DNA of 64,000 bases, from assembly GCF_030463565.1 (NCBI RefSeq), contig NC_134643.1, positions 82,953,721-83,017,720 on the forward strand. The letters run 5' to 3'. Source of the DNA: Pelecanus crispus (Eukaryota; Chordata; Aves; Pelecaniformes; Pelecanidae). Both the position numbers and the translations under genes were made by a program. The notes beneath the pieces are model-generated. The model did no database searches. It had not been told where the DNA came from and was given only the letters and a program-made list of their open reading frames with translations. Below, piece after piece: positions 11,401 through 23,400 of the stretch (position 1 is the stretch's first letter; every line of letters begins with the position of its first letter).

Positions 11401-12908
11401 TATTCTACCTGAACAATAGAGAACAGCTTGGTGTGCAGTTTAAGGTGTGCTTGGTCTTTAAGTTTAGTGCTCTTTACTAGGTCAGCAGAATTCTTAAACT
11501 AATTATAATCATAGTATATCTTCATAGAAACCCATAGTATTTCTAATGCCTGGATAAATAAAAACACTAAATAAATTCAATGAACTAAAATGAACTGCTA
11601 CCACTGCAAACTGCAAGGTATCTGTTGATATGCTTATGTTGCAAAAAGGAAGGCAAACTTACTGCTTGAAATATTGTACCTATTCTAATTGATGAAGAGG
11701 TATCAGATAGCAGTCATGGAGAGCCTTCAAATAATAAGAGACAATATAAATTCTTGTACAGTGAACCTCAACTGTTACTTGATTCCTATCTTCAATTATA
11801 TTAAGTGTTCTAGCATTGTTTTATTGGGTTTGGTTAAATCATTAGTGATGCATTAGAAAGGAAAGATACTGTCATTGGTACTGAGGTTGTAACATAATAC
11901 CATTTAATAGTGGATGCTTATTACAAGTATATTAAATATAACTATTGCTCCAGGAGAGACTTTTTTACATAGGAGCTGTGTGTTATAACTGAAGAAAGAG
12001 TTTGAAAAGATGACAGTGATCCTTTAAGGATCATAGAAGCAAATGCCCTCTTTCACCAATAAATTTTTGCTTATTGAAATATCAATGTGAAATTGAATCT
12101 GATTGGGAAAATTAAAGAGGAACCATAATCTTTTAGCTACAATTGACAAGGACGACAGAGCCCTTGTAAACGCTCTGAACATGATATTCAGTGCAATTTT
12201 ATATATCACATGTATACAGCATGAAGAATATATACTGTGTCCAGAAGTGTGCCTGGGCATCTTAGTACTAGTAACATTCAATTTTGTATTTCAGGATAGA
12301 TTCAACCTCTTCGGGCACTCAAGCCCAAATCCTCACTTGGATGCCTAGCTCTCTTTGATCTCTGGACATTTTAGCTTCAGAATTAACTTCTTGAGAATTT
12401 AAAGATTTATAGAATTCGATTAATTAATCTTACTTTGGAGCAATTATCAGACACAGCTATTAAGAATTTCAGCACTTCTTGTTTTGCCCTTTTTTCCACC
12501 CGCTGTTAACAATGGGATGGATTTTCCACAACTCAAAATTTCTAAAATTAACAAAAATCTTACAGAAAGTCTATAACTGAAAGGTATATATTGTAATTAG
12601 CATTAGCAATTAAGCACTATCCATCATTTGTTGGAGTGCCTTCTGACCAACAATTGTGTTAAGTGGATTAAGTCATTGTGAGATGCTATATTCATAATGA
12701 AAAGGTAAACTACATGACAAGTATGGTGTAATTTGAGACAAATAAATTAAAGCCAGGAACTGTGACTATGGCTGGGGATACAAGTATCTTGCTACAAAAA
12801 AACCTAACAGATGTGCACCTAACAGGTTCTGAGAAGCAGTAAAAAGCTGAAATTTAAGAAAAGCAGCACTATCTAGTCCAGATTTACACACATACCAACA
12901 TGATCAAT

Positions 12909-13629
12909 ACAGGCTGGGGGATGAAGGGATTGAGAGCAGCCCTGTGGAGAAGGACTTGGGAGTGCTGGTGGATGAAAAGCTGGACATGAGCCGGCAATGT
13001 GCACTTGCAGCCCAGAAAGCCACCCGAATCCTGGGCTGCATCAAAAGAAGTGTGGCCAGCAGGTCGAGGGAGGAGATTCTGCCCCTCTACTCTGCTCTGG
13101 TGAGACCTCACCTGGAGTACTGCATCCAGCTCTGGGGCCCTCAGCACAAGAAGGACATGGACCTGCTGGAGTGGGTCCAGAGGGCCACAAAAAATTATCT
13201 GAGGGCTGGAGCACCTCTCCTATGAGGACAGGCTGAGAGAGTTGGGGGTGTTCAGCCTGGTGAAGAGAAGGCTGCAGGGAAACCTTATTGTGGCCTTTCA
13301 GTACTTAAAAGGGGGCCTGTAGGAAGGATGGGGACTATCTTTTTAGCAAGGCGTGTTGTGACAGGACAGGGAATAATTGACTTAAACTAAAGAAGAATAG
13401 ATTTAGACTGGACATAAGGAAGAAAATTTTTTACGGTGAGGGTGGTGAAGCACCGGAACAGGTTGCCCAGAGAGGTAGGGGAGGCCCCATCCCTAGAAAC
13501 ATTCCAGGTCAGGTTGGATGGGGCTCTGAGCAACCTGTTCTGGTTAAAGCTGACCCTGCTCACTACAGGGGGGTTGGGCTAGATGATCCCTAAAGGTCCC
13601 TTCCAACGCAAAGCATTCTATGATTCTAT
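12909..13629 (+). mobile_element. CR1 LINE, 3' fragment
   Basis: A 5'-truncated CR1 non-LTR retrotransposon. About 94 codons of the ORF2 C-terminal part are readable from 12944 ([18 protein letters not shown] at the start). The usual CR1 3' region follows, including GGTTGGGCTAGATGATC and the ATTCTATGATTCT tail. The coding part is broken after about 13225 by a stop and small indels. It lies just upstream of the MRPS35 CpG-rich promoter. Confidence 0.95.
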
Positions 13630-13799
13630 CATCATTTTGCTTCCATATAACAGGAACCCATTTGCTTTTTGCTTTAAGAAATCCACAGAGCTTCGCTTAC
13701 AGGGGTCATTGAAAGAGCCTACCCCTGTTTTAGGGCTACAAAGAGCACGCGGGGACTGAGAAGTTATATTTTAACTCTTGAGAGGAAGAAAGTGACTTC

Positions 13800-14475
13800 G
13801 GGAGAAAAGCACCGGCAGAAATCCCCACCCCACCCCGCCAGCCGTGGTCCCGGCCAAGCCCGGAGGCCGGCAGCGCTGCCGAGGCCCGCGTAGGAGTTAC
13901 GGACGCTAAGATGGCGGAAGCACGACGCAGGCGCAAGGCACTTTCTGAGCACGACCCTCCGCCACTCGCCTGCGTCCCGCTCCCAGGGGAAGTAAGATCA
14001 CTGCCGTGGTTTTGTCCCGCCCCGGGAGCTTCAGTCGGCTCCCCACCTCCCCTCCCCGGCCGCGGCGCTCCCCGCTTGTGGGCGGGGAACCGCCACGATT
14101 CGCCTTTCCAACTAGCTTGGCCCGAGCCGGCTTCCGTCCAGCTGGCGGGTGGGTTGAGGCAGGTCTCGAAGATGGCGGCCGCCAGCGGGGCGGCGCTGGC
14201 TGCTGGGGGCTACTGGGCCGCGCTCTCCCGGTGCTGCGGGAGGGTCGTGGTGGCGCGGCTCTTCGGGGGTGCGGCTTCCTCCTCCTCCGCGCCGGCGGCG
14301 AACAGCAGGGAACGCCAGCAGAGGGAAGGTGAGAGCGGCCCGGGCCGCTCGGCGGCGGCGGGGGCAGGCGTGCAGCCGCCCCGGCGGCGGGGGCCTCGGG
14401 CTGCACCTGGCTCTGGGCTGCGGGAGCCTGGGAGCGGGCGGGGAGCTCAGGCCCGTGTTCCTCCTCCCTTCCCGA
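13800..14475 (+). promoter_or_regulatory. CpG-rich promoter of MRPS35
   Basis: An abrupt rise in GC and CpG content from about 13.8 kb to 14.47 kb in otherwise AT-rich DNA spans the first coding exon of MRPS35. There is no TATA box, which fits a housekeeping gene. Two ATGGCGG motifs (13911 and 14172) sit in AAGATGGCGG contexts that match the YY1-binding consensus often found at the start of nuclear genes for mitochondrial and ribosomal proteins. The transcription start cannot be fixed from sequence alone. Confidence 0.8.
14172..14328 (+). CDS. MRPS35: MRPS35 exon 1 (coding part)
   Basis: Encodes residues 1-52 plus one base, starting [18 protein letters not shown]. The exon is very GC-rich and probably supplies the mitochondrial presequence; this region diverges fast in the family. 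Its donor is AAG|GTGAGA. The ATG lies in AAGATGGCGGC, a strong initiation context that doubles as a YY1 motif. Confidence 0.92.
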
Positions 14476-17400
14476 CTTCAGGCGGCTCTGGAAAAGATGC
14501 TTTTTTTTGCAACTGTTTGCTGGAGAGCTTTTGGTAAAAGTAATAATAATAAAAAATGGAAGCAAAATCTTTACGGAGTAGGATACAGATTTTAGCAGTG
14601 TAAGCACTGTGAATAGTCTGAAGAAAGAAATGAGCAAATTGGTGTTTGTTAGACAGATTTTCAGCTCAGGATTACAGTGGTACTTGAAGTGCATTGCATG
14701 GTTTTAGGTATTCCAAATGAGAATGTTATCCTTTCTGAAGGCATGTGTACTCAACGTTAAACATTTGATGTCGTGCCTGGCCTCAAGCTGAGCTGTTCAG
14801 GCTGTTCAAGTGCAAATGTTGGTCAGAGTTGTACCAACATTTTTCCGAAGGCTGGGTGGGCATTTGTCATCTATGGATTCCGGAGCAGGCCAGGTTGCTG
14901 AAAGGGCCATTAAATGATGTCTGATATTGCGGCTGGTGGCAGGAGTAAAGAGTGTCCTGACCTGAAATTGTAGATATTTGTAACAGAAATAATGAGATTG
15001 GTATGAATGAAGTGTGTCTGTGAAAGCACCAAAAAGTGGCAAATCAAAGGTTAAAAGAATTCTGTGTATTAGCTGTTGCAGAGTCCCATATGTAATCTTC
15101 CATTTAAATTTTTGTATAGCAAGAAGAGGAAGAACAGATTTGGATCCATAAAATTTGGAAAACGAACTGTGAAATGCACAAGTTTTTCCAAGGCTTTTGT
15201 GGGGTAGGGTTGTAAGATAAATGAACGAGGCAAATAGAACCCAAACATCCACTCCTAAATCCCATTCAGGTTTTTTTTGCTAAATATATATTGTATCATA
15301 ATGTGACAACAATTAAAAAACAAACCCCCAAGCTCAAACAGGACACTTGAAAATAAATGTAATCAGATTCACCTTCATTTGTCTGACTATTATAAAGGCC
15401 ACATTGTTTTAGTGGGTTTTTTGGGGGGGAGGGGAGGGTTGGAAGTGATTAAATTAGAGGGGCAGGAGATGAAGACGAGAAAGTGAAGATCTTTGTTTGG
15501 ATTGAAAATCTAGTGGTATTTGGTATCTTCATGCATCCCTATGAGTCCCTCACCACAGCTCAAATTAACTCAGTTGGCTAAAAAGTTGAGCCAAATGGTG
15601 GCTCAGGCCTGCTAAAAGGGAGTGAACTCTTCCACTTTCTGTTGCATCTTCTCTGGACTGCTCAGTAAGCCAGATCAACATGGTAAAATGGCAGAAAACA
15701 AACCCATCAGTTTGTTCCTCATCCCTACCTCAAGAAGAAAAACAGTTCGATGTACTAAACAGTTAGATGAGCTTGAGTGGCACAGAACAGGGTGTGAAGA
15801 TGTGCTGTCAGAAGGAAGGGATGGAGTCATGGGATTCTCCTTTTGGTAACACTGAACTGTTAGATTTAGCTGTCTTGTACTGCTGGTGGAGAGTGATTTG
15901 TGACTTAACAGCGGTGTGGGAAAGAGAAAGGGAAGCACAGTTACAATGGCAAAAGAGTACTTTCACTCATTTTTCTTTCTTCCTGTATCAAGCTGGAATA
16001 AATGATGCTAGCAAAATGCATTTAGGCATGTAAGCACTAAATTATTGTTAACATGTTTCTAGGATAGGCCCCGACAAAATGGCTTCCGAGCCTTTTTTTA
16101 TCTTAAGTTTCAAAAAATAAATGAGCAGTCTCTGGTATGAGTATCTGATCTTCCCCTTCTTCCACGTAAAGACTGGGAAGTATTAGTGTATATTGTCTTT
16201 GTAAAATAAAAAAAAGCATACCGGTTTATGCTGCATTTTTTTTCCACAAAACCATAAATAGTTTGTATTGAAAAATGATTCTTTTTCTTTCAGCTTCAAC
16301 AAGGAGAAGAGGCAGGACACCACAGTTCATAAGATCAGTAAGTCCTAAAACTACTTGCCGTTAACTCAGAGGTGTTTGAAAAAGTTTTCTAAGCTGTATG
16401 TCTTAACAGTTTGTCAAGAACCCCTTCCACAGTCAGAACCTGGTGAAACAGTCTACTGTGACTATTTCACAACCAGCACTTAGCTTTAATCTCCCAGCTG
16501 TTTTCAGTATGTGTTCCCATAAAGGCAAAAAGGTTAACAGTAACAAGCTAACAGTCAGCTTCTATTGGCACCATGTACTGCAGTAACTTAAAGTTGCATT
16601 TAAAATAAAAACAGACATTTTGATGATGTTTTCGATATGAATTTACAGGATTCGTAATGGTTGCTTTCTGGTGTAATTAAAAAATCTGATATTGTGCAAA
16701 AGTGAAACTGTTCTTGCACAGTAGAATTAAAACTGGTATCTGAACACTTAATCACTGAGAATTTTCTTATTTATTCCGTATATAAATTTCAAAAGTAGTA
16801 TGTTACGTTTTTTAAAGGCAAATAGTAAAAGTGGACCTGGCACGTATTAAATTTTTGTTTAACTTCCAAGAGCAGATTTAATGATACACCAAAGCAGTCA
16901 GACCAGCTGACTGCATGTATCCATTTGTCTTTTACGTGTCTAAACTAAAAATTAAGGTTTTGGGAAAAGAAACAGTGACGTAACTTTTTTTTTTTTTAAA
17001 GAGCATTTGACTGAAACCCTGGTCAGTTATTGGAGGTTGTAAGCTACTTCTGCAATATAGTAATACATCGTCCCTATACTGGAATTTCTATAGCGAGTAA
17101 TTCAGAGTTATTAGTATCTGGTTTTTTTAATATGAACTTGTTCAGACTTTCAGAATTCCAGAATTTTAAAACTCATTTTGTTGCCCCCCACCAAATGTTT
17201 AGGCACTTTAGGAAATAGAGTTTGCAATTAAATACTGGTTTGATTCCCCTTCTTCCCCCTGCTGATTTATCACAATGCAAGAAGATGTTAAGTTCTTCTT
17301 TCTAAGCATTCTGAAATACAATGCAGTAAGATTGGGAAAGGCCTGCTACCCAAGCTTTGAAAGACTTATCTTTTAAAAGTTCCTTCACAAATGAGTACTA

Positions 17401-20400
17401 ACTTTTGATGTAAAGGTGTCCGGAAATTTCTAGATGTGGGAATTTATTCCTGAAATAACTTGTGTGTTGCTCCTGCTTTGTCTCACGAAACAGCATGTCT
17501 CCCATCAGACTTTTCTTAAATTTCCAATTTATTAGCCTGTACCTCCCAGAACTGAGAGGATGACTGTTGATCAGGACTGGAGCAGTGTTTATCCAACAGC
17601 AGCTGTGTTTAAACCTGCCTCTGTGCCTCTCCCAATTCGAATGGGTTACCCAGTGAAGAGAGGAGTACCTCCACCAAAAGAAGGCAACTTAGAGCTTATA
17701 AAGGTAAGACGCGTTCTATTGGTGTGTGATAACTTTTAAAATTATTATTCACTAAGACTTCACTGCTTTGATTGGAATATTTATGTTGGATATTGTTTTC
17801 TATTAAATAGGGTAGTATTCTATTTAATTTCTAAATGAAATGGTAACAAATACAAATGTAAGTAACAAATGAACCAAATCAGGAGATATTTTTAGAATTA
17901 TCATGCTGTCATGGTTTAGCCCCAGCCAGCAACTAAGCACCACGCAGCCGCTCGCTCACTCCCCCTACCCCAATGGGATGGGGGAGAGAATTGGAGGAGT
18001 AAGAGTGAGAAATACTCCTGGGTTGAGATAAGAACAGTTTAATAATTGAAATAAAGTAAAATAGTAATGATAATAATAACAATATAATAATGATAATAAC
18101 AATAACAATATACAAAGCAAGTGATGCACAATGCAATTGCTCACCACCCGCCAACCGATACTCAGACAGCTCCCGAGCAGCGATCGCTGCTCCCCGGCCA
18201 AACCCCCCCAGTTTCTATACTGAGCATGACGTCATATGGTATGGAATAGCCCTTTGGTCAGTTTGGATCAACTATTCTGGCTGTGCCCCCTCCCAGTTTC
18301 TTGTGTACCTGGCAGAGCATGGGAAGCTGAAAAGTCCTTGACTGGCATAAGCAGTACTTAGCAACAACTAAAAACATCAGCGTGTTATCAACATTCTTCT
18401 ACTAAATCCAAAACACAGCACTATGCCTGCTACTAGTAAGAAAATTAACTCTATCCCAGCTGAAACCAGGACACATGCCTATGACTTTTGTAATGGGGCT
18501 TAACTTAAGTCTTTTGCTAAATCAGACTTCAGAAGAGTCGTCTTATCTGAATATTTTATTAAGTATATTGTACTACCTTAACATTTGTTAAAAGTGTAAT
18601 CAGATTTCAGTAATGCCCCTTTATTTACAAACAGACGAAAAGCTATTATTTTGCTAACTTTTAATATGTCTGTTTCAGATTCCCAATTTTTTGCATCTTA
18701 CTCCTCCTGCAATTAAGAAACATTGTGCAGCTCTTAAAGGTGAGGGTTTTTGTGGTTTTATCTTTTTTTTTTTTCTTTTTTCTCTTTTTAAAAACCATCT
18801 CTACTGGACTTCTAAGACAGTGCAAAATGTAACTGTGTATGATGAAGTAGAAGTTAGGACACGGTCCACCTCTGAAGCTGGTTATTTTTCAGGCTTTGGC
18901 TAGTATTGTATGCTTTCATGTTGCTGCACTGAGTCATACAGGTGGTAGGTAGATATGTCTTAGGAAGTTTTCAGCACACCAGTAAGACTTTAATTTTACC
19001 TTTCCGTTAGGCCTGGCTTGTACTGGAGAATTTATAATTTAGTGTCTTAAGGAAGATAAGTGATAAATGTGACTCAGTTCTCAGAAGATTATCTGTGATT
19101 AAACCAGGGTTTAGTCAGTAGCCATTCTGGCATGCATTTTAAAAAAAGTGCTATTGATAAATGAAACCCTCTGTGAGGGCAAAGTCTGCTGGGGAGATAC
19201 AGGATCTAATGAAGACCATGAGCATCTCTGCCAGCCAGCAAGCCAATAAGGAGGACCTAGTAAGGAGGTTAACCCAAAGAGAAGTCGAGGCATGAGGGGG
19301 ACAGGGAGCAGATAGAATCATTTAGGTTGGAAAAGACCCTTAAGATCATCGAGTCCAACCGTTAACCTAACACTAGCAAGTCCATCACTAAACCATGTCC
19401 CTAAGCACCAGGTCTACACATCTTTTAAATACCTCCAGGGATGGTGTCTCAGCCACTTCCCTGGGCAGCCTGTTCCAATGCTTGACAACCCTTTCAGTGA
19501 AGATATTTTTCCTAACACCTGATCTAAATCTCCCTTGGTGCAACTTGAGGCTGTTTCCTCTTGTCCTATCACTTGTTACTTGGGAACAGAGATCAACACC
19601 CACTTCATTACAACCTCCTTTCAGGTAGTTGTAGAGAATGATAAGGTCTCCTCTCAGCCTGTATGATAAAGAGATGAGAGGCCTATCTTGAGTTGCCTGT
19701 ATACAAATGCATGCAGCATAGGAAACAGGAGGAATTAGAAGTCTGAGGAGTCACAGAAATGCAGAGAGAAAGCTTACATGACTGAGGTGCAGGCAGGGAT
19801 GATGCAGAGGAGGAGCTGACCTGTACCCAAAAGAACAACTCAGATGGAGAGCTTTGCTATGAGATGTGTAGCAAGCTGGTTGAGAGTTTAAGTGTAGGGA
19901 TCAGAGGAAAAGCTGAAAAGGTTGTGTTGGTGGACATCTGCCACGGACTGGCTGGTTAAGAAGAGAAAGTGGATGAACAGCTGAAAAAAACCTCACAACT
20001 GCAAGCTTTGATTTTAGTGGGGAACCGCAGCCATCTCAACGTCTGCTGGAAGGGTAGCAGGATGGGATGGAAGCATTCTAGCAGATTTCTGGAGTGCGTT
20101 GCAGATAATTTCTTGATGCACATGCTGGACAGACTGTCTATGGGAAGGTGCTGTGTTGCATGTGCTACTCGAAAGTATGGAAGAACTGGTTGGAGATGTC
20201 AAGGTTGCTGGCATCCTTGGTGTGAAAAGAATATTGTGGAGTTTTAAGATCTTGAGAGAATTGAGGAACTCAGGTAGTGTATTGAAGGCAATTTCTCGAT
20301 GCAGACGATTGATGAGTTGAGTAGGAGGCATGCTCTGTTGGATTTGTTCTTCAGAAACAAGGAAGAACTGGTCAGGTATGTGAAGGTTAGGGGCATCCTT

Positions 20401-23400
20401 GGTAACAGCGGTCACGTAGTGTTTAAAATCCTGAGAGAAGTGAGCAAGACAGACAGTGGAACTAGAGCTTGGACTTCAGGAGAGTGATTTTGGTTTATTG
20501 AGGAATCTGCTTGACAGATCTCATGGGGTACTCTCCTGAGGAGCAAAGTGGCCCATGAGAGCTGGTGGATGTTTAAGTTCAGCCTCCTTAAAAGAGCAAG
20601 AATGGTCCATTCCACTGTGCAGAAAGTTGAGCAAGTATGGCAGAAAGACAGTGTGGGTCTGCAGGGAGCTCCTGAGTGACCTGAGATGCAGAAACAAAGT
20701 ACACAGAAAGTGGGAGCAGGTAAAAACTACCCAGGAGGAATAGGAAATTTTTGCATGACCATCTTGAAGAAGGGCAAGAAAGAAGATGCAGGGAACTGCA
20801 GGTCTGTCAGCCTCACCACATTCCCTGGAAACCCTTTCCAAGCACACAAAAACATGCTTTATAACAACCTGGATAATGGTATTGAGCACAACCTCAGCAG
20901 GTCTTCAGATCATAATGATTTGGAGGGAACAAGTGAACTGGAGAGCAGAGATGCCATTCAGAGGGATGTCGACAGGCAGGAAAAAATCCACTGCAAGGAC
21001 CCTCACGAAGTTAAAGAAAAGCAACTGCCAAGTGCTGCATCTGGGATGGAATAACCCGTGCAGCAGTATGGGGAGGGGGGGGAGATGGGGGAGCAAACAG
21101 CTGGAAAGAAGCTTTGCCGAAAAGGCTGTGTGGAGCCCAGTGGTATTTGAAAGTTCAACATGAGTCAGCCGTGTGCCCTTGTAGCAAGGAAGGCTACCTG
21201 CATACTGTATTAATGAGAGTGTAGCCACCACATTCAGGAAATTCATTCTTTCCCCTCTGTTGAGTATTGCATCCAGTTCTGGGGTCCCCAGTACAAGAAG
21301 GATGTGGACCTGTTAGAGAAGGGCCACACAAATGACCAGAGGGCTGCAACACTTCTTCTGTGAAGAAAGGCTGAGAAAGTTGGGGTTGTTCAGCCTGGAG
21401 AAGAGAACACTCTTAGGGGGGACCTCATTGTCACCTTTCAATATATGAAGGGGGCTTGTAAGAAAGACAGGGAGAAACTTTTTACCAGGTGTTGCAGAGG
21501 TGCACAAAGTCAAATTAGGCAGGTGATGTAACCCAAAATAATATTTATTCTAATCAAAAGTGTTTTGGTACTCCAACGAACATTAGTAACCACAGGTTCA
21601 GGAAGCCAAGGGGAGTTAATACTACACAGCCAACTTAAGAATTCTTAGCTTTAGAATGATGACCCAAAATATGCCATCACTCATCTAATAAGGCAAGGGC
21701 TCTCAATCTCGAGGAGTTACCTTGGGTGGCATCCCGACCCAAGGGGAGAGTTCCCGACTGCAGACCCACTGCTCCCAGGAGGACCAACTCAGTTTTTCCT
21801 CCAGCAGGACTCCATTTATACCCGAGTCTAATCTGGCCTGTGGTCGTAGATGGTCATACCAGTCCCTCTTGCCTGAGGGCTCCATCTACCGGCGACTGTG
21901 TACATGACAACACTCGCAGTAAGGGCGTGAGGACATGAAAAGTAGCGGCCGCTGATTCTTTTCAAGCCTTTATGTTTCAATGGTCGGAAAGCCCCGATCT
22001 TCGTCAGGGTGGGTGCACCTGCCACACCAGGGCCTGTAGCGACAGGACAAGGGGCAGCAGTTTTAAATTGGAAGAGGGTAGATATTTAGATGGGACATAA
22101 GGAAGAAATTTTTTATGGTGAGGGCGGTGAGACACTGGAAGAGCTTGCCCAGAGAAGCTGTGGATGCCCCATCATTGGAAGTATTCAAGGTCGGATTGGA
22201 CAGGGCTTTGAGTAGCCTGATCTAGTGAAAGATGTCCCTGCCCATGGCAAGGTGGTTGGACTAGGTGATCTTTGAAGGTCTGTTCCAACCCAAACCGTTC
22301 TATGATTCTATTTGGCAGTTGTGAGACTGCATCTGGAGTACTGTATCCTGTTTTGGGGAACCCAGTACAAAGAAAGACACTGAAATACTGGAGCAAGTCT
22401 TGCAGAGACCCTGCCATTATCTAAATGAGTATGTTTTCTATAAATAGTACTTTAGATATATTGTAGATGTACAAAAGATATATTGCAATAAATTTGAAAA
22501 AAAAAACCCAACCAATATTACTTGGAGTGTTTTCTCTTTATTATACAGATTTCTGCACTGAATGGCCAAGTGCTTTGGACAGTGATGAGAAATGTGAACA
22601 GCATTTTCCTATTGAAATTGAAACAGTAGATTATGTTTCTGCAGGGACATCTGTTCGTAATCCCAAAGCAAGAGTGGTGACTTTAAGAGTAAGTAGTATT
22701 TTTGGTAAACAGCCTTTGTTTCAAAACTCAAAATGCTTGGTTTTCTTTTAAAAATGCGTGCAAGTATGATCTGTTGTAAGGAAATGAGGGAAGTGGTTTA
22801 CTGTATGTCTGAATAGAAAACAGTGGATTTCCTTAAGTATATTGCAACATGTTAGAACTGAGGTTGTGAGGTTATGGGTATGTAGTTACAAATGTAAGCT
22901 CCAATATAAAAATAGCGTACCTTCTGAGGAATCTACTTACAGAAAAGACTGTAAGTGCCTTTATACTCAGTGTCTTGCTTAGACTCTCTCATTGCTGATT
23001 TAGAGACCCTAGAAGTGCACAAGTATTGAAAACTAGATCATATGAATGTGGCACTATTAATAAGTATTGAGTTGGCAGGCCTCCAGGCATCAGTGTGTAT
23101 GCGGTAGGGGCAGCAGCCTTCTGATCATAGGGTTGTGGGATAACTGAGGTTGCAAGGGAGCTCAGGAGTTTTTCAGTCTGACCTTCTGCTCAAAGTAAGG
23201 TAGGTATGAGATCAGACCAGGTTTCTTGGGACTCTATCCACTTGGGTCTTGAAAACCTTCAGGGCTGGAGATTGCACAACCTCTCTAGACAACCTGTTCC
23301 AGTGCTTGCCTGTCCTCATGATAGTGAAGTTAGGATTATGCTATGGCTTTTGAACATGAGATGAGATTTGAGCCTATCTTAAGAGCAGCAGCAGCGGTGG

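Larger units (their letters stand above)
5091..12908. other. Intergenic region between the KCNQ1-like gene and MRPS35
   Basis: AT-rich sequence with no coding exon I can support by homology. It contains a 28-base T run (5483-5510), a slightly GC-richer patch (about 8600-9100), a short GGGACAGCAC-type tandem repeat near 9366-9400, and one possible terminal exon on the minus strand (8178-8448, listed separately). REP15, which sits just upstream of MRPS35 in human, was not recognised. Confidence 0.6.
19150..22312 (+). mobile_element. Long degraded CR1 LINE with two later insertions
   Basis: Decayed CR1 ORF2 is readable in pieces. Endonuclease-like text lies around 19690-20490 (for example [12 protein letters not shown] and [14 protein letters not shown]), the start of the reverse-transcriptase region near 20755 ([20 protein letters not shown]), and the C-terminal part and 3' region from about 21150. 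The ATTCTATGATTCT-type tail is near 22297-22312. It is full of stops and frameshifts. The piece between 19150 and 19311 is only tentatively part of it. It is interrupted by an antisense CR1 and a solo LTR. Confidence 0.85.
18740..22548 (+). other. MRPS35 intron 4, dense in nested repeats
   Basis: This 3.8-kb intron is mostly an old, long CR1 in the same orientation as the gene, broken by an antisense CR1 (19312-19663) and by an antisense solo LTR (21490-22026). The exon 5 acceptor is TTATACAG. Confidence 0.9.

Noticed and set aside
13906-14694. 262-codon minus-strand open frame across the MRPS35 promoter and first exon
   Set aside because: It is a low-stop shadow of CpG-rich DNA, Pro/Arg/Ala-rich, and opposes a certain exon. 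No family resemblance.
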